The notes under the pieces: generated by a model
The model's input: the letters and a program-made list of their open reading frames with translations, nothing else
The model's database searches: none
What the model was told of the DNA's origin: nothing
In this document: piece by piece, positions 52,170 to 61,348 of the stretch
Position numbering within the stretch: the stretch's first letter is position 1
Layout: the number at the start of each line of letters is the position of its first letter
Made by a program: the position numbers and the translations under genes
Assembly (NCBI GenBank): GCA_910574895.1
Contig: CAJTDQ010000005.1
Location: 124,001 to 188,000 of the forward strand
Length of the DNA: 64,000 bases
From: Eubacteriaceae bacterium
GTDB taxonomy: Bacteria; Bacillota; Clostridia; Lachnospirales; Lachnospiraceae
Direction: 5' to 3'

Positions 52170-55094
52170 TTATCCTAGTTCCTTAATTTCATTGAATAAT
52201 TCTTCATCACTTGTAATAGCACTCTTTCCACCAACCACGCAGATGTGATTCTTTTCCAATGCTTTTTTAAACTTCGGTGCAAGACTTCTGATTTTTGCCA
52301 CATCTGTTTTCAATACGTCTTCTCTTTCTCTTTTTAGTATTTCATAACTGGTTCCACTCATATACTGGGTAAATTCTCTTCCACTTCTGTCAGCAGCACT
52401 CAATGGTGTGTCCATGTTACTGATTGTTCCGATAATATACTTTCTCATCTCACGCTCGCTGGCATCAAACTGTGCAATATACTCAGGTGCGTTCAAATAA
52501 ACGTCACTGGTTCGTTTCAGATTCGGGTCCCGGTATGAGGAAAACATTACATCTCCACTGCGGGTTACTGAACAATTACAGCCATACGCCCCTCCAAGTA
52601 CTCTGATATTATTCCACAAATATTCACTACTCATAATATTAGACAATACCTGCATGCTGCCATCAAAAAATTCCGACTGATCGTCTTTATAATTTCCACA
52701 TCTTGATACATACTGCACCTGACCGGATGTAATAAATCCTTCATTTTTTTCTGTCGGCTCAAATTCCCATCCGTTAAAATGCGGTTTAAAATCTACTGAC
52801 TCATACATACATTCCTGTAATTTTGCAATATATGTTTTTACCTTTTCATAACTTTCTTGACTTCCGGCATAATTAATTATCATATTGTCTTTTCTAAAAA
52901 TATACTTGATTGTGTCAGATAATTTATTCATGACTTCTATTTTACATGTATCATAATTTTCCAGTATATCCTCAACAAATTTATAAAAATCAATACCGGA
53001 TGTCTGTTCTCTAATATAATAATCCTCTGAATAATCTGATACGGCACGCATTCTGCTTGCAATATTGCCCGATTGTATAATAGTTTTATTTAACCTGGAT
53101 TTTGTTTCTTCTAATATTTCTTTCAGCCGCTTTTCATCTGAGAAATCTGTCTTTGTGATAATCTCCTGAATAATGCTGATAGCTTTTTTCAGCTTGTTAT
53201 CCATCGCCTTTGTATGAACTTCCACCTGATACTTTGCCGTCTTCTCAAGACTATTTACATAAATCCCGGAACTGAAAAGCAAACCTCCCAAATTCATATC
53301 AATGTCCGTATTTAACTCTGTATATCTTCTATCTGTATCCATGAAACTCAATACATATTTTAATAGTCCCACATATGGAACATATTCCATTGGCAATGTG
53401 CTGAAATCAAAGGCAATATCCAGATATCCGATTCCATTGGTAAAGAGTTCATTATAAATGGCTGTATATGCAGGAAGTTTTTCTTCCTTGTAGATAAACG
53501 GCTTAGGATTCTTCTCAATATCTTCTATCTCCAATAACGGAATTGTTTCCAGTTCCTCGTCTGTAGAAGGTGTCTCCTGATATTCTTTTAACTGCTTCGT
53601 ATCTGCAATTAAATTTTCCAGTTCTTCTTCCGTCATACTATTTTTTAAATCTCTTAATTGTTCTGCCAGTACAGATTCTTTTTCCTCTGTAAGACCTTTC
53701 TTTGGCTGCATGATTACAGTAGAACGATGCGTATTTTTTAACAGATATTTTTCTATCAGACTTTCAAAATAATCTGTATCAATTTTTTCTCTCAATGTAT
53801 CAAAAACCTTATTTGTCTCAAGAGAAGCAAATGGTTGTTTCTCATCATATAGCCATGTACTCATAAGATTCAGTCCCCATATTAATCCTTTAGGAAAACC
53901 GCCAAAATCTGCTTCTTTCACAGAGAACTCCAAGCTGTTCAAACCTGCTCTTAACGCATCTTTATGAATACCATTTTTCACAATTTCTCTTAATGTTTTA
54001 TCTATCAAATCATTGAACTTGTCTGCATCCAGCTCATTCGCATACTTTGCTGTAATACTGTATATCGGTTGTAATATATCATCTTCGTATGCTCCGATAA
54101 TATCCTTTCCGATTTTTGCATCAATTAATGCCTGTTTTAGAGGTGCTCCAGGAATTTTCATAATGGCATATTCGAGTATCTGAAATGCAATATTCAATTC
54201 CACATCCAAGCTATCTCCAATAACAAAATTTGAAACTAAAACAGCACTCTCTTCTTCCTTTTCGCTGTCAGATATTGCATATTCTTTTTTGACAGTACAT
54301 GGTTTCTCTAATGATTTCTGCATCCTGATTTCAGAATCTACCTGCAGATAATCATAATGGGATAAATATTTCTTATCAAGCCATTCCAAACGTTCCACCA
54401 CATCCATATCTCCGTATAAATAAATATAGCTATTGGACGGATGATAATATTTTCCATGGAAATCTAAATACTGCTGGTAAGTTAATTCAGGAATGAAGTC
54501 TGGGTCTCCACCCGACTCACTACTGTAACCATTATCTGGAAAGAGCGACTGCAAAGACACTCTTGATGCCATTCCGTCAACAGATGAAAACACACCTTTC
54601 ATTTCATTATAAACGACACCATTAATGGTAATGTCATCCTCTTTACTATCTAATTCATAGTGCCAGCCTTCCTGTTTAAAAATATTTTCTTCTTTATATA
54701 TATTAGGATGGAATACAGCATCCATATAAACGTGCATCAAATTTTTGAAGTCTTTGTCATTGTAACTTGCCACCGGATAAACTGTTTTGTCCGGATATGT
54801 CATAGCATTTAAAAATGTATTTAATGAACCTTTTACCAATTCCATAAATGGCTCTTTTACCGGGAACTTATCAGAACCACAAAGCACCGTATGTTCAATA
54901 ATATGAGGCACTCCTGTATCATCTGTAACTGGTGTACGAAATCCAATATTAAAAACTTTATTGTCATCATCATTGGATAACACAACAATTCTTGCCCCTG
55001 TTTTTTTATGTTTTAATAAGTATGCATCAGAATTTACTTCTTCTATATGTTTATTGATAATCACTTCGTATGATTGTAATTCTTTTATTTCCAT
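52170..55094 (-). CDS. M16C insulinase-family metallopeptidase (presequence-protease-like)
   Basis: 974 aa, the length of one-chain four-domain M16C enzymes. The inverted zinc motif HIIEH lies at about residues 64-68 (H-x-x-E-H) in the typical TPVTDDTGVPHIIEHTVLCGS context. EMKGVFSS near 160 carries the third ligand. The enzyme forms a clamshell that degrades peptides. No signal peptide is seen, so it acts in the cytosol. ATG 55094 (MEIKELQSYEV) is 12 bases from AAAGGA, and an ATG four codons earlier is too close to it, so the start is slightly uncertain. Confidence 0.9.
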   Translation of the reverse strand: MEIKELQSYEVIINKHIEEVNSDAYLLKHKKTGARIVVLSNDDDNKVFNIGFRTPVTDDTGVPHIIEHTVLCGSDKFPVKEPFMELVKGSLNTFLNAMTYPDKTVYPVASYNDKDFKNLMHVYMDAVFHPNIYKEENIFKQEGWHYELDSKEDDITINGVVYNEMKGVFSSVDGMASRVSLQSLFPDNGYSSESGGDPDFIPELTYQQYLDFHGKYYHPSNSYIYLYGDMDVVERLEWLDKKYLSHYDYLQVDSEIRMQKSLEKPCTVKKEYAISDSEKEEESAVLVSNFVIGDSLDVELNIAFQILEYAIMKIPGAPLKQALIDAKIGKDIIGAYEDDILQPIYSITAKYANELDADKFNDLIDKTLREIVKNGIHKDALRAGLNSLEFSVKEADFGGFPKGLIWGLNLMSTWLYDEKQPFASLETNKVFDTLREKIDTDYFESLIEKYLLKNTHRSTVIMQPKKGLTEEKESVLAEQLRDLKNSMTEEELENLIADTKQLKEYQETPSTDEELETIPLLEIEDIEKNPKPFIYKEEKLPAYTAIYNELFTNGIGYLDIAFDFSTLPMEYVPYVGLLKYVLSFMDTDRRYTELNTDIDMNLGGLLFSSGIYVNSLEKTAKYQVEVHTKAMDNKLKKAISIIQEIITKTDFSDEKRLKEILEETKSRLNKTIIQSGNIASRMRAVSDYSEDYYIREQTSGIDFYKFVEDILENYDTCKIEVMNKLSDTIKYIFRKDNMIINYAGSQESYEKVKTYIAKLQECMYESVDFKPHFNGWEFEPTEKNEGFITSGQVQYVSRCGNYKDDQSEFFDGSMQVLSNIMSSEYLWNNIRVLGGAYGCNCSVTRSGDVMFSSYRDPNLKRTSDVYLNAPEYIAQFDASEREMRKYIIGTISNMDTPLSAADRSGREFTQYMSGTSYEILKREREDVLKTDVAKIRSLAPKFKKALEKNHICVVGGKSAITSDEELFNEIKELG

Positions 55095-55299
55095 AATTTT
55101 CTTCATTCCTTTCCCACTGACAATTTTCTTTTATGTTATATAGTTTGTTGCGGAATCTTTGATTTTTACTTAACATTGTTTATCTTACCATATTTTTACT
55201 TTTCTATCCATATTGTTAAAACTATGATTTGTTTTCTTTACTATATTTTCTATGAAAATTATTCATAGTTTAACATAATACAAAGGGTAATAAAATACC

Positions 55300-55334
55300 A
55301 AAAGCCAATTACACTTATTTGTGTAACTGGCTTT
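55300..55334 (-). terminator. Terminator overlapping the end of the DUF1284 gene
   Basis: A stem AAAGCCAGTTACAC/GTGTAATTGGCTTT (one mismatch) spans the last codons and stop of the DUF1284 gene and is followed by a T-rich tract on the minus strand. Confidence 0.65.
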
Positions 55335-55701
55335 CACATATATCAGACCAACGACATACGTCGCAAACCTGTTTTAATTTATTTTTGTCTATAATATTCC
55401 TATATACTAATTGCGTCAAATCTTTCCATGTTTGTTCTTCCTTTAAACTACTTTTAATCATTTCATATGTACGCTTATCGTTTCCCGATACTGAAGCTTC
55501 TTTACTACACTGTCCATGTTCATTATTAGGACAATTTTTACATATATCATCTACACCAGATACAATGTTAATTACTGGATTTTTCTGTAAAAGCTGCTCT
55601 TGTATCTCTGCCATATGTTTTACAAACTCTCCACTATATCCTTTTCCTTCAAAAAACTGCAGGCATAATAAATGATGAGGTCTAATTGAAAATCTGCACA
55701 T
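55315..55701 (-). CDS. DUF1284 family protein
   Basis: 128 aa. The pattern RPHHLLCLQFFEGKGYSGEFVKHM, VDDICKNCPNN and two more Cys pairs near the end (CDVCRWSDIC) match DUF1284, a Cys-rich family that may bind a metal or Fe-S cluster. Biochemical role is unknown. The ATG lies 20 bp inside the bioY gene, so the two are translationally linked and co-regulated. The C-terminal codons form part of the terminator hairpin. Confidence 0.8.
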   Translation of the reverse strand: MCRFSIRPHHLLCLQFFEGKGYSGEFVKHMAEIQEQLLQKNPVINIVSGVDDICKNCPNNEHGQCSKEASVSGNDKRTYEMIKSSLKEEQTWKDLTQLVYRNIIDKNKLKQVCDVCRWSDICESQLHK

Positions 55702-56251
55702 ATTTCTTTAACCTGTTTATAATAATAATTGCCACTGCTATCTTAACCAAATCAGGTATAATGAATGGAATAACACATAAAGTTAAGGAACTTACCAAAT
55801 TCATCTCTGTCACAAACATAAACCAGATTGTGCCAAAAATATAGTAAACTACAACACCTAAAATCATTGCAGCTGCCATCACCACTATCTTTTTCATTTC
55901 ATTTTTTTGTTTCACAATTTTTGTACTGAATCCGACAATTAATGCTGTAAAAATAAATCCAATCAAATACCCTGCTGTCGGTGAAGCCAATACACTAAGT
56001 CCACCGGCAAAACCTGCAAAAACCGGTGCACCGGCAAAACCAATCAACAAATATACAATAACTGCAAGTGTTCCTCTCTTTGCACCTAAAATTCCTGCAG
56101 CCACAAACACTGCAAAGGTCTGAAGTGTAAATGGAACCTGTCCTGCCGCTGCCGGAATCGTAATCCATGAACAGACAGAAATTAATGCTGTAAAAACCGC
56201 AACTAATACCATGTCCTGTACCGTTAAATAATGTTTCTTTGTCTCGCTCAT
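55682..56251 (-). CDS. bioY: Biotin transporter BioY
   Basis: 189 aa, five to six helices, the substrate-binding S-component of ECF-type biotin uptake. PFTLQTFAVFVAAGILGAKRG near 35-55 and GYLIGFIFTALIVGF are BioY signatures. No ecfA/T genes are adjacent, so a shared energising module elsewhere is expected. SD AGGAGG precedes the ATG. A TTGACA-17-TATTAT promoter overlaps a BirA operator, so biotin should repress it through BirA. The DUF1284 gene follows with an overlap. Confidence 0.93.
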   Translation of the reverse strand: MSETKKHYLTVQDMVLVAVFTALISVCSWITIPAAAGQVPFTLQTFAVFVAAGILGAKRGTLAVIVYLLIGFAGAPVFAGFAGGLSVLASPTAGYLIGFIFTALIVGFSTKIVKQKNEMKKIVVMAAAMILGVVVYYIFGTIWFMFVTEMNLVSSLTLCVIPFIIPDLVKIAVAIIIINRLKKYVQIFN

Positions 56252-56336
56252 TTGTACCTCCTAATTATTCATTTCTTTTCATTTTCTAAAAATAAAAATT
56301 TAATTTTGTAAATATTTTACATTTACACGTAAAATT

Positions 56337-56365
56337 ATAATACGTAATTTATCACAAATTGTCAA
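56337..56365 (-). promoter_or_regulatory. Promoter of bioY
   Basis: Minus-strand TTGACA (56365-56360) and TATTAT (56342-56337) are 17 bases apart. The -35 hexamer lies within the left half of the BirA operator, so bound BirA would exclude polymerase. Confidence 0.75.
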
Positions 56366-56390
56366 CCTTATTTTTTTGTAGGTTGACAAT
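56358..56390. promoter_or_regulatory. BirA operator
   Basis: A perfect 10-bp inverted repeat, ATTGTCAACC and GGTTGACAAT, has a 13-bp T-rich spacer. This matches the BirA-binding pattern known in Firmicutes (TTGTNAACC...GGTTNACAA) and lies between bioY and birA. Confidence 0.85.
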
Positions 56391-56404
56391 CAATCTCCTT
56401 TATC

Positions 56405-56433
56405 TTGAATTCATACTATTTCAATGATATACT
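56405..56433 (+). promoter_or_regulatory. Promoter of birA
   Basis: TTGAAT (56405-56410) and TATACT (56428-56433) are 17 bases apart, 35 bp upstream of the birA ATG. It lies 15 bp beyond the operator, so birA may be less tightly repressed than bioY. Confidence 0.6.
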
Positions 56434-56467
56434 ATCAACTATATTTGTTTAATAGAAAGAGAAAATA

Positions 56468-57439
56468 ATGAGCGTTAAAGATGAAGTTTTAAAACAATTA
56501 GAAAATAATAAAGGAAATTATATCTCCGGTGGACAATTAGCAAAAACTTTAGATGTCAGCCGCAATTCTGTCTGGAAAGCAATAAAATCCTTAGAAAAAA
56601 GTGGTTATCAGATAGATGCCGTTCCAAATCGTGGATACTGTCTTGCTGAAAAAAGTGACATTCTTTCTTCTTACAGTATTGGTCAATATTTAAAAAACAA
56701 ACTGGATATTCATGTATATCCAATTGTCTCATCAACTAACACTGTTTTAAAAGAAATGGCTGAACAAGGTGCTTCTGAGGGCACTGTAGTAATTGCCGAA
56801 GAGCAAAATGCCGGTAAGGGAAGGATGGGTAAATCTTTTTATTCTCCTTCAAAAACCGGAATTTATGTAAGCATCCTGCTTCGTCCTTCGATTTCTGCCG
56901 AAGAATCTTTATTTCTCACCACGTCTGCTGCTGTGGCCACTGCCAGAGCAATCGAGGATGTGTCTGACAAAACCGCTGACATTAAATGGGTCAATGATGT
57001 TTATATCAACAACAAAAAAGTCTGTGGTATCCTGACAGAAGGTGCATTTAATGCAGAAACCGGACAACTGGATTACGCCATTGTTGGAATTGGAGTCAAT
57101 GTATGCTTTCCTGAAGGCGGATTTCCTGCAGAAATTGAAAACGTTGCTACTGCTGTTTTTGATAAACAGACGGATTCAACGAATAAACGCAGCATGCTTA
57201 TTGCACATCTTCTGGATTATTTTATGGAAAATTATAAAGAACTAACTTCCAAAAAATTTGTAAAAGAATATATCGAACGTTCAATGATTCTCGGAAAAGA
57301 AATTCTTTTAATTGAAGGAAATAATACTATTCCGGCAACTGCTATGGAAATTGATAAAAAATGCCGTCTCAAAGTAAAACTTAAAGATGATACTACCAGG
57401 TGGCTTTCTTCAGGTGAAGTCAGTATTCGTATAAACTAA
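56468..57439 (+). CDS. birA: Bifunctional biotin-protein ligase and biotin repressor
   Basis: 323 aa. Residues 1-60 are a winged-helix DNA-binding domain (GGQLAKTLDVSRNSVWKAIKSLEKSGYQID). The catalytic domain follows with STNTVLKEMAEQGASEGTVVIAEEQNAGKGRMGKSF (the GKGRMG loop binds biotinyl-AMP), KWVNDVYINNKKVCGILTE and GIGVNVCFP. The small C-terminal SH3-like domain ends the protein. It attaches biotin to carboxyl-carrier proteins and, when these are saturated, represses bioY through the operator at 56358-56390. The SD (AAAGAGA) is weak. Confidence 0.95.
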   Translation: MSVKDEVLKQLENNKGNYISGGQLAKTLDVSRNSVWKAIKSLEKSGYQIDAVPNRGYCLAEKSDILSSYSIGQYLKNKLDIHVYPIVSSTNTVLKEMAEQGASEGTVVIAEEQNAGKGRMGKSFYSPSKTGIYVSILLRPSISAEESLFLTTSAAVATARAIEDVSDKTADIKWVNDVYINNKKVCGILTEGAFNAETGQLDYAIVGIGVNVCFPEGGFPAEIENVATAVFDKQTDSTNKRSMLIAHLLDYFMENYKELTSKKFVKEYIERSMILGKEILLIEGNNTIPATAMEIDKKCRLKVKLKDDTTRWLSSGEVSIRIN

Positions 57440-57498
57440 CCAAAAGTACATTTATATTAACTTGTAGTAAGACAATTTCCGCTGACAATACAGAATAT

Positions 57499-57867
57499 TT
57501 ATTGATAAATAGCACATTTCCTAGTGGTTATTTTTCCTTGTCTGCCATTTGGGTATGAAAATTTTTCTGTTACCAGCACATCCAACATTCCTTCTTTAAA
57601 ATCAACTCCCATCACCTCTATTTGCAAATCACCATTACTAGAAATACTAGTACACATGTTTTGCACAAAATATGCCACCATTTCTTTGTCCGAAGTAATA
57701 TTGTTCTGATTATAAATCTGACTTTCTTTTACTGTCTGTTTCACTGCTGCCGATACTACTCGATCCAACTCATCTTTCCTGTCTGTCCTGCTTTCCACTG
57801 ACAGCATAGTCAGAGACACCAACAGAATTAATACTGCAATCCCAATCATTATCATTACCTGTTTCAT
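57499..57867 (-). CDS. Pilin/pseudopilin-like protein of the Tad-like locus
   Basis: 122 aa. One hydrophobic helix at 3-22 (VMIMIGIAVLILLVSLTML) directly at the N-terminus leads to an amphipathic helix and a beta-rich end containing two Cys (CTSISSNG near 71, RKCAIYQ at the end). This is the layout of Tad-locus pseudopilins (TadE/F-like), though no glycine-type prepilin site is obvious. Its ATG overlaps the TGA of the beta-helix gene (ATGA), so translation is coupled. It is the last gene of the operon in the minus direction. Function is inferred from context only. Confidence 0.55.
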   Translation of the reverse strand: MKQVMIMIGIAVLILLVSLTMLSVESRTDRKDELDRVVSAAVKQTVKESQIYNQNNITSDKEMVAYFVQNMCTSISSNGDLQIEVMGVDFKEGMLDVLVTEKFSYPNGRQGKITTRKCAIYQ

Positions 57868-60386
57868 AATCCCAACTTTCCAACTACACTTTTGTTCATT
57901 TCATGATTAATGTTGTAGTTATTGCCTTTTATATTATTTTTTATTTCCATAATATTTTCCTTTGAAATATTAATTTTATAAACACTATTATCTTTTTTGC
58001 GTAAACTTGCCAATAATTTGCTTTTCAATCTTTTATTCCATTTTGAAGAAATGTCTAAAGTACGAAAAAAATCATAGGAAATAAACCTTATCTGCCCGTT
58101 GGATAAATCTCTATTTAAAACATATACCTCCATTTTAGCACTGGATTTTACACCGCTTACATAATCTGTTGCCTCCACTGTTAGTATATATTCATTCATC
58201 AAATCTGTACTTATATAATTTTCTGTAGTAATATCATCGCCTTTTGCAATATTAATATTGTCAATTTTGTCTATTCTCGTCACCCGCAATTTATAAGACT
58301 TCCCTGTATGTAAATCATCATCTGTAGTTACTTTTTTTAGTAATTCCTTTGAATTTAAAATAATTCTCTGATTTATAGCATAATACCGGTTTACTGTATT
58401 TATATATATTTCCTTTATGGCATTCCTTTTCCATATAGCATACAATGTTATATTTCCATTTCCTCTATAGATTTCTCCTGGATAGTATACTGTTCCATTT
58501 CCCTGACTTTTTGTATTCCAATGTTTATCGTCCTCTAAAATGTAACCTTCTCTTGTTACACGGTTTTGACTTAAATTTATATTCTCATTCCAATACTTAA
58601 TCTGGTCTGCTGGCGTGTTTATTACGGCATCTACTGTATTTTTTTCATAATGTATCTTATATTTTTCACTAATAATAATCCAATTTTTTTCATATCCATT
58701 CACATTATTGCTAGGACGGAGCAATTGCGACTGCGACATACTGATACATTGATATCTCTCACTATTTTTCCCATTCTCATAATATAATTCTCCATGACCA
58801 TTGCCGCCATTATAATTCGCTCTCACTAATCTTGTTCCATTTTCATTAATCTGAGATTTAATTTTAGCAATCAAACCTGCTGTCCTATATAGCTTTCCTA
58901 TTACATCAATATATGTTCCTCTGGTAAGGTAAACTTCATTATTTTTTTCTACATAAGCACTCTCTTTCAGTTTAAAACTTCCCGCAACATAAACACCATG
59001 ACCATTTTGACCACTTTGATTTCCTGTAACCATCCCACTATTTATCTGTAAAGTTCCATTATTAATGTAAATTCCTCCACCATTCATCTTACTATAATTT
59101 TTGCAAATAGAACTATTAATAACAATAACTGACCCATCTACTTGTAGTCCACCGCTGTTTTTGTCTGTTTTGTTTCCCTGTATTTCACAATCTGTTATGT
59201 ATACCTCATTCGAGGAAATCCCAACTGCACTTGCGGGAATACGCATTCCTCCAATACCTTCTTTTCCACTATTATTTTCAATATGCATGTTCTTTATATA
59301 TATTTTTGAAGCACTGCTGGTACTTGCCGGACCACAGGAAAGTCCGCCTGTATTTTTCCCTGCTATATTGTTTGAAATGCAACCACCATAAAAATGACTT
59401 GTCCCTCCACTATTATTTCCAGAGCCACCATTACAGCGAATACCGCCGCCAATAGTTTCTGCATAATTGTTTATAATTTGAGGTCCTGTTCCATCCTCTT
59501 TTCCAATAACAATTGCAGCACCACCTCCAGAAAAAACTCCACCTCCAGTTAGTCCGGCCTTATTATCTACAATGTTACCTGAAACAATTTGACACTTTGA
59601 TTTTCCTGATACAAAGATGCCCCCTCCCTCTTCTTTTGAAACACAGTCTCGAATTGTCCCACCATTCATTTCAATATTACAACCTTCTATTCCAAAAATA
59701 CCTCCACCTTCTGTAGCTGAAGAACAATTATGAATATCTGCGGACTTTTGAATATAAAGTTTTCCTTTCTTTATTCCAATAGCACCTCCATCTGTGCCGT
59801 CACAATGACTAATTTCTCCATTTACAGTCAGACTTCCTACGCTAAAAACAGCAGTTCCCCCCTTTTCACTCTTATTATTTTTAACATTCGTAAGTACTGC
59901 TCTTTTATCAATAGTTACATGAGCTTTCTCACCAACATATAAAAAACCCGAGCTTTTCTTTTTTCCTGAGAAACTTGATTTATTACCATTTAATATTAGT
60001 TGATTACTACTTCCCTCGTATCCAAAAACTACATGTGCATTACCATTGACAATCATGCAGTATTTAGGATTTCCTTGGTTATTTACCAGATCACTCATAT
60101 CTCCTGAACGCATTAACGTTCGTCCTGCTCCTTTTGCATATAATCTAAATTTCCCACTATTAATCGTAATTGTTTTTCTAATAAAAATTTTACTATTTAC
60201 TTCTATGTACTTCCATTTGCTTTCATTTTTTGTAGTTAATATCTCACGAAGCTCTGTTTCTTTTGTTATTACGTAGGGCTTATCTTTCGTTCCTTTTCCT
60301 GTATATCCCTGCACATAACTTTTGTTTGCAAAACATATAATGCATAAAAATACCAAAATGAATAAACACTTTATTTTACCTTGCAT
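57864..60386 (-). CDS. Large secreted beta-helix protein in the Tad-like locus
   Basis: 840 aa. A signal peptide covers about 1-27. Residues about 60-470 are imperfect 20-25-residue repeats with GGGIF, GGGIYINNG and GGAIGI turns and N-[ST]-[AG] asparagine ladders, as in right-handed parallel beta-helices and chlamydial polymorphic membrane proteins. About 590-640 is an InlB B-repeat-like unit (ending GNITLYAIWK). About 650-745 looks Ig/cadherin-like (ILTVEATDYVSG). The last 90 residues are basic with no LPxTG or membrane anchor. Context suggests an adhesin or tip component displayed by the pilus; this is inference. The start overlaps the upstream gene by 11 bp. Confidence 0.7.
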   Translation of the reverse strand: MQGKIKCLFILVFLCIICFANKSYVQGYTGKGTKDKPYVITKETELREILTTKNESKWKYIEVNSKIFIRKTITINSGKFRLYAKGAGRTLMRSGDMSDLVNNQGNPKYCMIVNGNAHVVFGYEGSSNQLILNGNKSSFSGKKKSSGFLYVGEKAHVTIDKRAVLTNVKNNKSEKGGTAVFSVGSLTVNGEISHCDGTDGGAIGIKKGKLYIQKSADIHNCSSATEGGGIFGIEGCNIEMNGGTIRDCVSKEEGGGIFVSGKSKCQIVSGNIVDNKAGLTGGGVFSGGGAAIVIGKEDGTGPQIINNYAETIGGGIRCNGGSGNNSGGTSHFYGGCISNNIAGKNTGGLSCGPASTSSASKIYIKNMHIENNSGKEGIGGMRIPASAVGISSNEVYITDCEIQGNKTDKNSGGLQVDGSVIVINSSICKNYSKMNGGGIYINNGTLQINSGMVTGNQSGQNGHGVYVAGSFKLKESAYVEKNNEVYLTRGTYIDVIGKLYRTAGLIAKIKSQINENGTRLVRANYNGGNGHGELYYENGKNSERYQCISMSQSQLLRPSNNVNGYEKNWIIISEKYKIHYEKNTVDAVINTPADQIKYWNENINLSQNRVTREGYILEDDKHWNTKSQGNGTVYYPGEIYRGNGNITLYAIWKRNAIKEIYINTVNRYYAINQRIILNSKELLKKVTTDDDLHTGKSYKLRVTRIDKIDNINIAKGDDITTENYISTDLMNEYILTVEATDYVSGVKSSAKMEVYVLNRDLSNGQIRFISYDFFRTLDISSKWNKRLKSKLLASLRKKDNSVYKINISKENIMEIKNNIKGNNYNINHEMNKSVVGKLGL

Positions 60387-60720
60387 ATCCTTCTATCACC
60401 CCCTGTTTATTAAACTTATCTCCAAATAATTCAAACACCGGAATCATTACACAATATTCCAGTTTTACAAATTTGCTGGGTTGTTCATTATATATCGTCA
60501 AATCCTCTACTTCTAGATCATATCCTTTTTCTTTTGCTTCCTCGACACATTGATTAATTACCTCATTATTACAATTGCTATCTTCAATCCGGTTAACTAC
60601 CACATTATAAAAGTCTCTTGCATCACACACCTGATTATTACTGCTGATAATTGATGCAAACAGAATACAACCTATTGTAATCGCAATAATCATTGAAAAC
60701 ATCTCTATTGCCAACTTCAT
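60376..60720 (-). CDS. TadE-like pseudopilin
   Basis: 114 aa. The N-terminal hydrophobic helix at 3-25 (LAIEMFSMIIAITIGCILFA) has a Glu at position 6, reminiscent of the Glu+5 of pilins. About 85 soluble residues follow with two or three Cys and a C-terminal strand pair (LEYCVMIPVFELFGDKF). This matches minor pilins of Tad loci in Lachnospiraceae in size and shape. GGAG precedes the ATG. It lies 4 bp after the 134-aa protein gene and overlaps the beta-helix gene. Confidence 0.6.
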   Translation of the reverse strand: MKLAIEMFSMIIAITIGCILFASIISSNNQVCDARDFYNVVVNRIEDSNCNNEVINQCVEEAKEKGYDLEVEDLTIYNEQPSKFVKLEYCVMIPVFELFGDKFNKQGVIEGYAR

Positions 60721-60724
60721 ACTT

Positions 60725-61129
60725 TTACTCCACTATTACATTTATATACTTTGTACTCGCTAATTGATTTTCTGACATTACAACACATCTCAATTGATAA
60801 ATTCCTCTCCTGAAGGTATCAATTTTTCCATATATTCTCACATCATCCGAAATATCTCTTCCAAGATAATCTTTTGCCTTAATAAAATCTCTACAGTTAA
60901 AATTTTCTGTTTGATACTCAGCATATATAATTTCATCCACCTCAATTATTGGATATTTATCTTTATTCTGCTTTCGAAAACTCTCACTGTTTTTGCTTAC
61001 CATTCTTTTATAATCCGGTGTCATATCTTTCCACTTATTCTCACAAATAAAACTTATTAACATAACTACTGTCAAACCAATAACACCATAAATCAATACC
61101 TCACCATGCTCTCCTAAAAAACTGTCCAT
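60725..61129 (-). CDS. Membrane-anchored Ig-like (DUF5011-like) protein
   Basis: 134 aa. Residues 1-30 are MDSFLGEHGEVLIYGVIG plus a hydrophobic helix; this start closely resembles the two tiny proteins encoded just upstream. A basic linker (40-57) leads to a beta-sandwich-like domain: VDEIIYAEYQTENFNCRDF, DYLGRDISDDVRIYGKIDT, GIYQLRCVVMSE, YINVIVE. The D-x-x-G-x-D-I-[ST] and G-x-Y-x-[LV] pattern is that of DUF5011/bacterial Ig-like domains. It may be a modular pilin with an Ig head. The SD TGGAG overlaps the end of the preceding gene. Confidence 0.6.
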   Translation of the reverse strand: MDSFLGEHGEVLIYGVIGLTVVMLISFICENKWKDMTPDYKRMVSKNSESFRKQNKDKYPIIEVDEIIYAEYQTENFNCRDFIKAKDYLGRDISDDVRIYGKIDTFRRGIYQLRCVVMSENQLASTKYINVIVE

Positions 61130-61131
61130 TT

Positions 61132-61275
61132 CTACTCCATTCCTGAAATAGAAGCTATCGTATAAGCTTCCATCTTTCCTACTACTGCCACTACTATAAA
61201 AATAATGGCTAACAAAACAACTGATATAATTGCACTCATTAATACTCCACCATGCTCTGATATAAACTCCTCCAT
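61132..61275 (-). CDS. 47-aa single-helix pilin-like protein
   Basis: MEEFISEHGGVLMSAI followed by a strongly hydrophobic stretch to about residue 33, then a short polar tail (KMEAYTIASISGME). SD AAGGAGG lies 6 bases before ATG 61275, and the stop is 2 bp before the next ATG. Small hydrophobic proteins at this position of Tad operons are usually the major Flp pilin, but the usual cleavable basic leader and G/xxxxEY site are missing here. The SEHG motif is shared with the next gene. Confidence 0.65.
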   Translation of the reverse strand: MEEFISEHGGVLMSAIISVVLLAIIFIVVAVVGKMEAYTIASISGME

Positions 61276-61348
61276 TTCTACCTCCTTATATCTTTTTTAA
61301 TATTCACTTCCCAATTTACATATTTTCTCATGTCAAAAGCATGTACTA

